Below, in pieces: positions 1 through 7,662 of a DNA stretch of 20,151 bases. This stretch comes from Candidatus Njordarchaeota archaeon (GTDB lineage Archaea > Asgardarchaeota > Njordarchaeia > Njordarchaeales > Njordarchaeaceae), in the NCBI GenBank assembly GCA_029856055.1, contig JAHQWF010000111.1, forward strand, positions 1 to 20,151, in the 5' to 3' direction. Both the position numbers and the translations under genes were made by a program. Position 1 is the stretch's first letter. Every line of letters begins with the position of its first letter. Under the pieces are notes generated by a model. The model was not told the origin of the DNA, ran no database searches, and saw only the letters and a list, made by a program, of their open reading frames with translations.

Positions 1-2
1 CT

Positions 3-2216
3 CTTAACTCGAGTTTATTATTGAATGGAGGGAGATTTGGATTCTACTGCGCTAATACATCAATAGGTGTTGATTACGCCTACGTGAGATATTTCAATAT
101 AACTGATATTACGGGATTGAATCTAAAGATATTAAATATAGAGAATGGGACAATAAATAATGATGCTCTCGAGTTCACATACGAAACTAGTAATTACGTA
201 AGGTTATTTTCTAATTATCTTTATGTACCAAACGACGCATTATTAAACGTGATCGCAAATGATATTTTTGGAACAACTATCACTAACATAACCATTAATC
301 CCTCAGATACTATAATCATACCAATTAATGTGCATTCCTTTAAGATTAAGAATAATAGGGATGATATTTTTGTACACATAACAATTCGCAAAATAAATGG
401 TGTATTGAATTGGTCTGAGTGGCTTTCACCTGGTGAATATTCCGAATATATATTGCCAGACGATCGTTATATCTTGCGTATTGATTATAGTAGCGATATT
501 GAACAAGCCGCAGAAATAGAATTAAATTTGGATAAAGATGTTTACTTTATGATAAATGGTACGGTTATTGGTGATATACTACTGGAGCTACAGAAAGTAA
601 ATAATACGATAATGAATAGTATTCATAGTATTAACTTATACATAAACACACTTGACTCAAGTTTGGATAATATAAGTATAAACCTTCGTGTAAGTATAAA
701 TAACATTAATTCTACTATTTGTGAGATGTTTTCTAAAATTACTTTAGATATCAACAATACTTACTCGAACCTTAATACATCTATCAGCGTATTAGAGGCT
801 AAGTTAACCAATACGGAGAGCTTTTTAAGAGAATTAAATTTGACTTTGGAGAATGAATTATCTGGCTTGAATTCTTCTATTAACGCGATTTATCTCGATT
901 TTAGAAATAATTTATCGATTATACACACAGATATCAATAAATTAACTATAGATATATCAAATAATCTAACGATAATAAACTCAAGTATAATGAAATTAAT
1001 CTATGATGTGACTAACTCGATTTTCTCTATTAATAATACAATAAACTCATTGCTTTTCGATCTAAGCAGCAAAGTAGTAGAGATGAACACGAGTATAGGG
1101 CGCATGATACTTAATTTATCAAATCAAGTTATTAATATCAATTCTTCAATAAATGAGATCTTATTATCTGTTTGGAATAATTTAGTCTCATATAATTCAA
1201 CAATCAGAGCTTTAATACAAAATATTAGTGCTATGTTCGATTTCGATAGAACTAAGATATATTCAACTATTCTAGACATTAAAAATGAAATAATATACGT
1301 TAATTCATCTTTATGGAACATTACAATTGATTTAGATGATTCTCTTTTTGCATTTAATACGAGTTTAAATAACCTCATTGCTGATATCTCGAACGGTATA
1401 TTGTTGTTAAACTCAGAGATAAGTTTTCTTAATCAAACAATTTTAGTCAATCTATATGACATGCAACTAAATTTATCGAAATCATTACTAATATCTCTGG
1501 ATCAGATAGATAACTTAAGCGATTATCTTTTCTCCTTAGTAAATATATTCAAAATCAAGATACTAAACAAATATACTGGCGAACCAATTCAAGATCCATT
1601 GTTAAGATTATATGTAAATGGCACATTAACGGAGGATAAGAGGATAGCCACGATAGGTGAATGTTTGGATATCGAAGTAAAAGATTATTGGAATAGAACT
1701 TTGTGGTGGAATGTAACAAAGAACCGGGATGTTAGAATTTACTTAAATTACGGTAAGCTCATCATATTGAATGAAAGAGACGTATCAATTACTGTATCTA
1801 TAAATCCTCCAAATATTTCTAAGACATTGATTCTAATAGTACCGCCGTTAGAAGCATATGAATTATACCTATTTAGTGATTCAGAGTACAATATTACAAT
1901 TAAGATAGATGGTTCAGTTTATCTTAATGGCACATTTGGTTTTGATTCCGAGTATAATGGTGAGCCCTTACTATTTATCAAGGTTGAGAATACGGATGTT
2001 ATAAGTATTAAAGAGAAGCAAAGTTATGATTTCATTAATTTATTCATTGGTTTACTTTCGGGAATTGGTATTAGTTCGATTTCTATGGGTATGTATAAAT
2101 ATGTATTCTCTAAGAGATATCTGATTAGGGCGGAGGATTTGCTAAGGAGGATTCTTGAAAACAGTGAGATCAGAGAATTACTTTCAAGCGAAACAGATGA
2201 TGTAGAAGATATTTGA
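3..2216 (+). CDS. Membrane-anchored surface protein with long 18-residue-repeat helical stalk (5' end outside window)
   Basis: The frame is open to the left edge. A TTG at 21 could be read as a start, but in-frame codons from 3 upstream are also sense and there is no signal peptide, so the gene is judged 5'-truncated. The first residues (GGRFGFYC...VDYAYVRYFNI) look like the end of a LamG/concanavalin-like beta domain. A short beta region follows. From 597 to 1514 there are 17 consecutive, gap-free 18-residue units (306 residues), with hydrophobic residues at unit positions 1, 5, 8, 12 and 16 and an N-[ST]-[ST] sequon near the start of many units, so a long alpha-helical, N-glycosylated stalk is likely. 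Beta-rich domains follow (about 1515-2020), then one hydrophobic segment (about 2031-2100) and a charged tail of about 31 residues, giving a C-terminal anchor with the cytoplasmic end last. Stop TGA is at 2214-2216. A cell-surface or S-layer-associated stalk role is inferred; no homologue is recognised by name. Confidence 0.85.
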   Translation, partial: LNSSLLLNGGRFGFYCANTSIGVDYAYVRYFNITDITGLNLKILNIENGTINNDALEFTYETSNYVRLFSNYLYVPNDALLNVIANDIFGTTITNITINPSDTIIIPINVHSFKIKNNRDDIFVHITIRKINGVLNWSEWLSPGEYSEYILPDDRYILRIDYSSDIEQAAEIELNLDKDVYFMINGTVIGDILLELQKVNNTIMNSIHSINLYINTLDSSLDNISINLRVSINNINSTICEMFSKITLDINNTYSNLNTSISVLEAKLTNTESFLRELNLTLENELSGLNSSINAIYLDFRNNLSIIHTDINKLTIDISNNLTIINSSIMKLIYDVTNSIFSINNTINSLLFDLSSKVVEMNTSIGRMILNLSNQVININSSINEILLSVWNNLVSYNSTIRALIQNISAMFDFDRTKIYSTILDIKNEIIYVNSSLWNITIDLDDSLFAFNTSLNNLIADISNGILLLNSEISFLNQTILVNLYDMQLNLSKSLLISLDQIDNLSDYLFSLVNIFKIKILNKYTGEPIQDPLLRLYVNGTLTEDKRIATIGECLDIEVKDYWNRTLWWNVTKNRDVRIYLNYGKLIILNERDVSITVSINPPNISKTLILIVPPLEAYELYLFSDSEYNITIKIDGSVYLNGTFGFDSEYNGEPLLFIKVENTDVISIKEKQSYDFINLFIGLLSGIGISSISMGMYKYVFSKRYLIRAEDLLRRILENSEIRELLSSETDDVEDI
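597..1514 (+). repeat. 17 tandem 54-bp coding units (18-residue helical repeat)
   Basis: Reading in the frame of the surface protein from codon 597, the sequence divides into 17 units of exactly 18 residues with no insertions or deletions. Well-conserved units read like INSSIMKLIYDVTNSIFS, INNTINSLLFDLSSKVVE, MNTSIGRMILNLSNQVIN and INSSINEILLSVWNNLVS. The hydrophobic spacing is 4-3-4-4-3, which equals one heptad plus one hendecad. The DNA units are diverged, so this is an old protein-level repeat, not a recent satellite. Units 1-5 and 16-17 are more degenerate in the sequon positions but keep the hydrophobic register. Confidence 0.85.
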
Positions 2217-2352
2217 AACATTAACAATAATAATAATAAAAACATGCTAAATGAAAAATAGATGCTTGATAAACTACTATCTTTTTATTTTATCTAATAT
2301 TAAGATACTATTTTTCTGGAGCTTCTAATCACTTTTTATAGGGGAATAAAAG

Positions 2353-3726
2353 GTGACTAAGAAATATGATGTAGTAATAATTGGGGCTGGACCAGCAGGG
2401 ATCTTTGCGGCATTAGAGCTTGTAAAGCGTGCTAAAGATAAATTATCAATCCTCTTGGTTGAAAAAGGCGGAGACTTAAGGGAAAGAAAGCTTAAAAAAG
2501 ATTTTCTGAGTGGCTGGGGTGGGGCCGGAGCATTTAGCGATGGAAAAATAACTCTAAGTCCAGATATAGGTGGTTGGTTAACAAGTTTGTTGAGTTGGCG
2601 TGAAGTCGAGTCTTTAATAAACTATGTAGATAGTATTTGGGAAGAACTTGCTCCTGAGGCTGGTTATTATCCCTATAATGAAGATGCGGTAGCCGAATTA
2701 GCATCTAGAGCTAGAAAGCACCATCTTAAATTGATTCCTTACAAGATAAGACATTTAGGATCTGATTACGCCCCCAAAGCAGTTGAGAAGGCGAAAAAAA
2801 TACTAGAAAAAAATATTGAAATCAAATTACATACCGCGGCCGAAAACATAATTGTGCATAACGGTAAAGTAAAAGGTGTTATGCTAGACACTAGCGAAGT
2901 TATAGAAGCTAAATATGTCATAGTTGCTCCTGGGAGATACGGTGCTTCATGGCTCACTAAGGAGATGAATAGATTAGGTGTACCACTCAAGATAAATCCC
3001 GTTGATATAGGAGTGAGAGTAGAGGTAAATTACGAGGTAATGGAGGAATTAACAAGTATATTATATGAACCTAAGTTACTTTATTATTCTCCTACATATG
3101 ATGATGTAGTTAGAACCTTCTGCGCTAATCCAAGGGGTTTCGTGATAAAAGAGAGATACGAGGACGTGATAACTACGAACGGACATGCCTATGAAAAAAG
3201 AAAAAGCGATAATACAAATTTTGCGTTATTGATTAGTTCTAATTTCACGGAACCATTTAAGGATCCGATCTCTTATGGGAAACACATAGCTAGATTAGCG
3301 AATCTTCTCAGCGGGGGGTCTGTTATAATACAGAGACTTGGGGACTTAAAGAGGGGCAGACGAAGTACAAATAATAGGCTTGCTAAATCGATTGTTGAAC
3401 CCACATTAGATACAGCAGTACCAGGGGATATAAGTTATGTTCTGCCTCATAGACATCTAGTGGGAATATTAGAAGCCTTAAAAGCACTTGATAATTTGTC
3501 TCCTGGACTATATAGCGATCATACATTGTTATATGTAGCGGAAGTCAAGTTTTATTCATCAAGAGTAGATGTCACGCCAGAAATGGAAACAAAAACTGTT
3601 AAGAACTTATTTGCTATAGGCGATGGCGCTGGCATAAGTAGAGGTCTCGCACAAGCCAGCGCGACAGGCGTAATAGCAGCTAGAACAATACTAAAACGCG
3701 AATTAAATCTAACTCTTAAGCAGTGA
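2353..3726 (+). CDS. FAD-dependent dehydrogenase (COG2509-like)
   Basis: This 457-residue protein starts with a dinucleotide-binding Rossmann motif, VVIIGAGPAG at residues 7-16 (GxGxxG), followed by the family's glycine-rich GWGGAGAFSDGK segment (about 54-65). It ends with a second FAD-contacting motif, LFAIGDGAGISRGLAQAS, about 30 residues before the C-terminus. These place it in the family of uncharacterised FAD-dependent dehydrogenases (COG2509 type), full length and soluble. The start is GTG at 2353, the only candidate placing the Rossmann motif at the usual distance; a purine-rich AGGGG lies about 8 bases upstream. It is convergent with the XPF-like nuclease gene and the two coding ends overlap by 18 bp. 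The substrate is unknown; the family call rests on motifs. Confidence 0.85.
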   Translation: MTKKYDVVIIGAGPAGIFAALELVKRAKDKLSILLVEKGGDLRERKLKKDFLSGWGGAGAFSDGKITLSPDIGGWLTSLLSWREVESLINYVDSIWEELAPEAGYYPYNEDAVAELASRARKHHLKLIPYKIRHLGSDYAPKAVEKAKKILEKNIEIKLHTAAENIIVHNGKVKGVMLDTSEVIEAKYVIVAPGRYGASWLTKEMNRLGVPLKINPVDIGVRVEVNYEVMEELTSILYEPKLLYYSPTYDDVVRTFCANPRGFVIKERYEDVITTNGHAYEKRKSDNTNFALLISSNFTEPFKDPISYGKHIARLANLLSGGSVIIQRLGDLKRGRRSTNNRLAKSIVEPTLDTAVPGDISYVLPHRHLVGILEALKALDNLSPGLYSDHTLLYVAEVKFYSSRVDVTPEMETKTVKNLFAIGDGAGISRGLAQASATGVIAARTILKRELNLTLKQ

Positions 3727-4539
3727 ATTCTTCTCATTATCCTCTTGATATTCGCTAAAAAGAACTTTAATCACTTGATCTAATGTTTTTTGGCCAATAC
3801 CTTCTACATCTACATCCCATCTTTTTACTTTTAGTATTGCATTATATGGAGTTTTATATATTTTCAAAATTTTCCTTGCGCGCATGACACTAATACCAGG
3901 TAAGCCAGATAGGAAAAACAACTGCTTTGTTTGAATGTTTTTTAATTTTGGCTTAGACCTAACAACCGGATAAATCCTCTTCTTTTTCTCGCGAGCCTCT
4001 TTTCTCGCATTGATTAGCAAACCCATTAGAATATTAGCCCCGTGGTTCTCATCAAATGTCTTAATGATCCGGACACCCTTAGCTTCAATTTCCCTTAAGG
4101 CGCCCTCGTATTGATTTGGGTGGATCCTAATTTCTTCTTCTGTTACATGCCAAAGGCGTCGAGATATTTTGTATCGTCTAACTGGTACAAGCAGAACATT
4201 ATGTATAGGATCCATCCTTACAGCTAATCCTCCTTCTAGGAGAAGAATAGGTTTCTCATATGTTGCGATTAGAGCTTCAATCTGGTCTTTTAGTCTTAAT
4301 CTACCTTCAGATGTCCCAAAGAGGCTTCGACAGAAATCTTGGACAGTCTTTCTTTCAATAGCATAACCCGATGGTAACAATATATCCCCAATCTCTAATT
4401 TCTCTACTCTGAATGGAATATTCTTTTGTTTCAATTTATCTATAAACAACGTCACAGAATTTTCCCTGTGAATATTCCTTACCTCATGTATATCAATTAT
4501 TACCTCAGGATACCGCCCTAAAAGATCTACTTGAGTCAA
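3709..4539 (-). CDS. XPF/ERCC4-type structure-specific endonuclease (short archaeal form)
   Basis: The protein has 276 residues. The N-terminal ERCC4 nuclease domain (about 10-185) carries VIIDIHEVR at 13-21, GD at 51-52 and the catalytic ERKTVQD at 62-68 (ERKxxxD signature). The C-terminal region (about 205-262) has two helix-hairpin-helix motifs, GLPGIS (212-217) and VEGIGQKT (245-252), which bind DNA. This is the helicase-less XPF architecture typical of Thermoproteota, which works as a dimer with PCNA on flaps and branched DNA. Residues 115-140 between the core strands are a basic stretch somewhat longer than I expect. The TTG start at 4539 is supported by AGGTG about 8 bases upstream; TATA-like GATATATC lies further upstream at about 4561-4568. 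A clear C-terminal PCNA-binding box is not visible. The gene is convergent with the FAD dehydrogenase and divergent from hjc, a second branched-DNA nuclease. Confidence 0.92.
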   Translation of the reverse strand: MTQVDLLGRYPEVIIDIHEVRNIHRENSVTLFIDKLKQKNIPFRVEKLEIGDILLPSGYAIERKTVQDFCRSLFGTSEGRLRLKDQIEALIATYEKPILLLEGGLAVRMDPIHNVLLVPVRRYKISRRLWHVTEEEIRIHPNQYEGALREIEAKGVRIIKTFDENHGANILMGLLINARKEAREKKKRIYPVVRSKPKLKNIQTKQLFFLSGLPGISVMRARKILKIYKTPYNAILKVKRWDVDVEGIGQKTLDQVIKVLFSEYQEDNEKNSLLKS

Positions 4540-4674
4540 TCTATTGCACCTTTTATTGCAGATATATCATAATGCTACATTCAAGCATTGATATTTCCAT
4601 TGACAATTACTTATAATAATAATGCTAAAGGAATATTAAATGACATGAATAATAATTAATCTAAATTAAACTAA

Positions 4675-5106
4675 ATGCAAAATAAGATGATTTTAATGAA
4701 TTGGATGGCTAAAAGAAAACAAAAAGGTTATAGTGCTGAAAGAGAATTAGTGAACATGCTAAAAGAATTAAGTGTCTGGGCAACAAGAATTCCAGTAAGT
4801 GCTGTTGGTCAACCACTGCCAGATGTTTTAGCCATATCTAAAGGAGTGATACACGGATTCGAAATAAAAGTTTCGAGTGATTCTAGAAGGATATATTACA
4901 GGAAGGCATTTGATAATTTGTTAGAATGGCTTAACGCTATGTACAGAGAGAATATTGATGCAATTGCTTGGCTAGCTGTGAAATTTAGAGGGAAGAAGTG
5001 GCGTTTTTACAGGATAACAACAAATACCGAAAAAATCAAGGCGGAGATTAATTTCGGACTAACTTTTACCCAATTAATGAAAATATTAAGATCTGAAGAG
5101 AAATAA
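4675..5106 (+). CDS. hjc: Holliday junction resolvase Hjc
   Basis: This is the archaeal Hjc nuclease of the PD-(D/E)XK fold, which cleaves four-way junctions as a dimer. The expected residues are visible: KGYSAERELV with catalytic Glu22, the loop RIPVSAVGQ (39-46), Asp50 in LPDVL, and Glu63-x-Lys65 in FEIK. The ORF from ATG 4675 gives 143 residues. An internal ATG at 4705 would give MAKRKQKGYSAEREL, which puts the catalytic Glu at position 12, as in Sulfolobus Hjc, so 4705 may be the true start. Neither ATG has an obvious ribosome binding site. The gene stands alone on the plus strand between the divergent XPF-like gene and iorA, with about 80 bp to the latter. Confidence 0.92.
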   Translation: MQNKMILMNWMAKRKQKGYSAERELVNMLKELSVWATRIPVSAVGQPLPDVLAISKGVIHGFEIKVSSDSRRIYYRKAFDNLLEWLNAMYRENIDAIAWLAVKFRGKKWRFYRITTNTEKIKAEINFGLTFTQLMKILRSEEK

Positions 5107-5172
5107 AGAAAGATACCATGTTTAATTCTATACCTTACATTAATATTTCCTAATCAGAGAGTTCTAATTTAA

Positions 5173-5179
5173 GAGGTGA
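5173..5179 (+). promoter_or_regulatory. Ribosome binding site of iorA
   Basis: GAGGTGA lies 6 bases before the ATG at 5186. It is a strong archaeal Shine-Dalgarno match and fixes the iorA start. Confidence 0.8.
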
Positions 5180-5185
5180 CATACG

Positions 5186-7096
5186 ATGTCTACTATACTT
5201 GGACGAGAAGGTGAAAAAAGATTTCTGCTTGGTAATGAAGCAATTGCAAGAGGAGTTCTAGAGGCTGGAGTCGGTTACGTATCTACTTATCCTGGTACTC
5301 CAAGCTCAGAGATTGTTGATACTCTAGCCCAAATTTCAAAGCAAACAGGGATATACGTAGAGTATTCCACTAATGAGAAAGTAGCGTATGAATCGGCGTT
5401 CTCAGCCGCTCTATCTGGCGTAAGAAGTTTCTTCGCAGCTAAGCACGTGGGGATTAATGTAGCGGCAGATGCCATTGCGACTTCAGCATATATCGGAACT
5501 AATGCTGGATTTGTTTTTGTGTCAGCTGACGATCCTTTTGCACATAGTTCTCAAAACGAGCAAGATAATAGGCATTATGCTAGATTATTTGGACTTATTA
5601 TGCTTGAACCGGGTAATCCGCAAGAAGCAAAAGACATGATTCTTGAAGGATACAAAATATCTGAAGAAATAGGTCACCCTGTAATGATTCGCACCACAAC
5701 AAGGGTAGCGCATGCTAGAGGGATAGTCAAGTTAGGTACATTGAACAAGATAATACGTAAAGGAAGATTTAATAAAAACCCATCAAGATATGTAGTCGTC
5801 CCAGTTAACGCAAGAAGAAACCATGCTAAATTAATACAGAGATTGAATAAGGCAAAAGAATTATCTGAGAAAAGTACTTTAAATAAGATGATAGAAATAA
5901 ATGGATCTGAGACGCCTAATGGTCAGTTAGGCATAATATCTTCTGGCGTCGCGTATCATTATGCTTTAGAAGAAATTAAAAAACTTAATATCTCAGCAAA
6001 ATTGCTTAAATTAGGATTCTCTTATCCTCTACCAGAAAATAAAATTGTCAATTTTCTTCGAGATCTAGATACTGTGCTAATAGTGGAGGAAGTTGATCCA
6101 GTTTTAGAAATAGATATCAAGGCTATCGCTAAAACTCATGATTTACCAGTAAAAATTTTGGGGAAGGAAATATTTCCAAGAATATACGAGTTAAGACCAG
6201 AAATCGTTGAGAAGGGAATAAAAATTGCTGCAGGATTGGATACTGGTAAAATAAAGCCTCTCGACTACGATACACCTATAAATGTACTCGGGATAAATAT
6301 ACCGAAAAGACCACCAGTTTTATGTCCAGGTTGTCCTCATAGGGCTTCTTACTATGCTGTTAAAACAGCTCTTCTTGAGCTAAGAGAGAACCCCAAGAAT
6401 GTTGTTTTCCCAACTGATATAGGTTGCATGACGCTAGGAATAATGCCTCCATATCTGATGGGAGATATTCTTCTATGCATGGGTTCTAGTTTAGGTACAT
6501 CATGTGGTTTAAGTGAATCTACTGACCAACCTGTTGTAGCATTCATAGGTGACTCTACATTTTTTCACGCAGGATTACCAGGACTAGCAAACGCTATCTA
6601 TAATAGACATCCATTTATTTTAGTTGTATTAGATAATCAGATAACTGCTATGACCGGATTTCAACCTGCTCCATCAACAGGATTCAGAGCTAATTTTGAG
6701 AAATCGAAGATAATCAAAATATCTGATGTAGCAAAAGCACTAGGCGCTGATTTTGTAGCTGAAGTTGATTCAGTATTAGAGTGGAATAAGGCCAAAGAGG
6801 TCTTCAAGGAAGCTTGGAAGACATATAAAAATGGAGGGGTTGCAGTTGTTGTGTATAGGCATTGGTGTGCATTGACTGAAAGAAGATTGTTTGGTCATGC
6901 TGGAATGGGAGGCAGATACGAAATTTCTCCAGAAAAATGTGTCGACTGCGGAATTTGTTACAAGGTATTCAACTGCCCAGCAATTTTATATGATAAAGAA
7001 AAGAAAAAGCCGTACATTAGAGATGATATTTGCTTAGCTTGCGGAGTTTGTACACAGATATGCCCCGTAAATGCCATTATAAGATACGAAAAATAA
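5186..7096 (+). CDS. iorA: Indolepyruvate:ferredoxin oxidoreductase, alpha subunit
   Basis: This 636-residue, full-length subunit, with IorB, oxidatively decarboxylates indolepyruvate and other aryl pyruvates to acyl-CoA with ferredoxin as acceptor; it is a cytosolic enzyme of anaerobic amino-acid catabolism. The N-terminal pyrimidine-binding domain shows FLLGNEAIARGVLEAGV and YPGTPSSEI, with NEKVAYESAF and KHVGINVAADA. The CPGCPH motif is at 380-385. The thiamine diphosphate/Mg motif runs from GDS (455-457) to DN (483-484). Two [4Fe-4S] sites lie at the C-terminus: Cys585, 588, 591 and 597, and Cys616, 619, 622 and 626. The start is set by GAGGTGA at 5173-5179. The partner iorB is not adjacent: it lies about 3.8 kb away on the opposite strand. 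Confidence 0.97.
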   Translation: MSTILGREGEKRFLLGNEAIARGVLEAGVGYVSTYPGTPSSEIVDTLAQISKQTGIYVEYSTNEKVAYESAFSAALSGVRSFFAAKHVGINVAADAIATSAYIGTNAGFVFVSADDPFAHSSQNEQDNRHYARLFGLIMLEPGNPQEAKDMILEGYKISEEIGHPVMIRTTTRVAHARGIVKLGTLNKIIRKGRFNKNPSRYVVVPVNARRNHAKLIQRLNKAKELSEKSTLNKMIEINGSETPNGQLGIISSGVAYHYALEEIKKLNISAKLLKLGFSYPLPENKIVNFLRDLDTVLIVEEVDPVLEIDIKAIAKTHDLPVKILGKEIFPRIYELRPEIVEKGIKIAAGLDTGKIKPLDYDTPINVLGINIPKRPPVLCPGCPHRASYYAVKTALLELRENPKNVVFPTDIGCMTLGIMPPYLMGDILLCMGSSLGTSCGLSESTDQPVVAFIGDSTFFHAGLPGLANAIYNRHPFILVVLDNQITAMTGFQPAPSTGFRANFEKSKIIKISDVAKALGADFVAEVDSVLEWNKAKEVFKEAWKTYKNGGVAVVVYRHWCALTERRLFGHAGMGGRYEISPEKCVDCGICYKVFNCPAILYDKEKKKPYIRDDICLACGVCTQICPVNAIIRYEK

Positions 7097-7101
7097 CGTA
7101 A

Positions 7102-7111
7102 ACTTTTTATA
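7102..7111 (+). promoter_or_regulatory. TATA box of the SSB gene
   Basis: ACTTTTTATA lies just after the iorA stop. An archaeal start about 25 bases downstream would fall near 7133, giving a leader of about 70 nt before the SSB start at 7204. The start point is inferred from spacing only. Confidence 0.5.
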
Positions 7112-7135
7112 CATTAACCTATCTCACTTCTTATT

Positions 7136-7178
7136 TATCCTTCCCTAAAATTGGAAGGATACCTAGCACGAGCTAGGT
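7136..7178 (+). promoter_or_regulatory. Two adjacent hairpins in the SSB leader
   Basis: Hairpin 1 has a perfect 9-bp stem (TATCCTTCC 7136-7144 with GGAAGGATA 7153-7161) and an 8-base loop. Hairpin 2 has a perfect 7-bp stem (ACCTAGC 7161-7167 with GCTAGGT 7172-7178) and an ACGA loop; the two share base 7161. They lie after the TATA box and before the GAGGT at 7191-7195, so if the promoter call is right they are in the 5' leader of the SSB mRNA. A terminator for iorA is the alternative, but there is no T-tract directly after either stem. Confidence 0.55.
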
Positions 7179-7190
7179 TCGTGATAAGTT

Positions 7191-7195
7191 GAGGT
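7191..7195 (+). promoter_or_regulatory. Ribosome binding site of the SSB gene
   Basis: GAGGT lies 8 bases before the GTG at 7204, supporting that non-ATG start. Confidence 0.7.
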
Positions 7196-7203
7196 AATAA
7201 GTC

Positions 7204-7629
7204 GTGGAAGGAGTAAGAACAATAAAAATCGCAAATTTAAAACCCAGCTCAAAGAGAATAAATTTAAAGGCTCGCGTTCTAGAGATAAGTGAGAGTAAAG
7301 AAGTAGTTTCAAGGAAATCTGGAGAGCAAAGAAAATTGGCAGAAGCATTGATTGGAGATGAAACAGGAGTTATTCTATTAACATTATGGGATGATAAAGT
7401 AGAATCGGTTGAAGTGGGAGGAACATACGACATAAAGAATGCTTTCGTGACAGTTTTCAAAGGATCAATGAGATTAAATGTGGGAAAATATGGTGAAATT
7501 GAAAAAAGCGATGAGGAAATAGCTGAAGAAGATGTGAATAAAGAACGTAACCTTTCTGAAGAAAAAGTTAGTTTTAGACGAAATCATTACTCTAGAGGAA
7601 GGTACGGAAGACGTGATCAATATAGATAA
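7204..7629 (+). CDS. ssb: Single-stranded DNA-binding protein, single OB fold (Sulfolobus type)
   Basis: This 141-residue protein has one OB fold (about residues 8-100). Diagnostic stretches are IANLKPSSKRINLKARVLEI, EALIGDETGVILLTLWDD and FVTVFKGSMRLNVG, which match the crenarchaeal SSB plan. An acidic linker (about 101-120) and a basic Arg/Gly/Tyr tail (about 124-141) follow. The family coats single-stranded DNA during replication and repair, and some members also bind RNA; the tail here is basic, unlike the acidic bacterial SSB tip. GTG start 7204 has a good upstream GAGGT. The gene has its own TATA box and a hairpin-rich leader, and ends 24 bp from the convergent end of the TIM-barrel operon. 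Confidence 0.9.
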   Translation: MEGVRTIKIANLKPSSKRINLKARVLEISESKEVVSRKSGEQRKLAEALIGDETGVILLTLWDDKVESVEVGGTYDIKNAFVTVFKGSMRLNVGKYGEIEKSDEEIAEEDVNKERNLSEEKVSFRRNHYSRGRYGRRDQYR

Positions 7630-7632
7630 GTA

Positions 7633-7662
7633 ATTTTTCTGAAGGACAATAGATCATTTTTT
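7633..7662 (+). terminator. Oligo-T tracts downstream of the SSB gene
   Basis: Directly after the SSB stop the plus strand has TAATTTTTCT and, about 20 bases later, CATTTTTTCTG. Archaeal termination uses such T-rich tracts without a required hairpin. The second tract overlaps the 3' end of the opposing gene. Confidence 0.4.

Noticed and set aside
1124..1378. Antisense ORFs inside the stalk gene and other minus/plus frame shadows
   Set aside because: They lie opposite clear coding repeats, have no ribosome binding site and no recognisable domain; AT-rich repeats produce them by chance.
2220..2240. AAT microsatellite after the first gene as a functional repeat
   Set aside because: Only a few imperfect units in an AT-rich spacer; no evidence beyond composition.
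3709..3775. C-terminal PCNA-binding box in the XPF-like protein
   Set aside because: QVIKVLF near the end lacks the hydrophobic residue at the fourth position and the aromatic pair.
3709..4539. Truncated Hef/XPF missing its helicase domain
   Set aside because: Helicase-less XPF of about this length is the normal form in Thermoproteota, and the start has a ribosome binding site.
7136..7178. tRNA or box C/D RNA gene
   Set aside because: The two hairpins do not form a cloverleaf, there is no acceptor stem or CCA-side pairing, and only a weak C-box-like GTGATAA without a D box was found.
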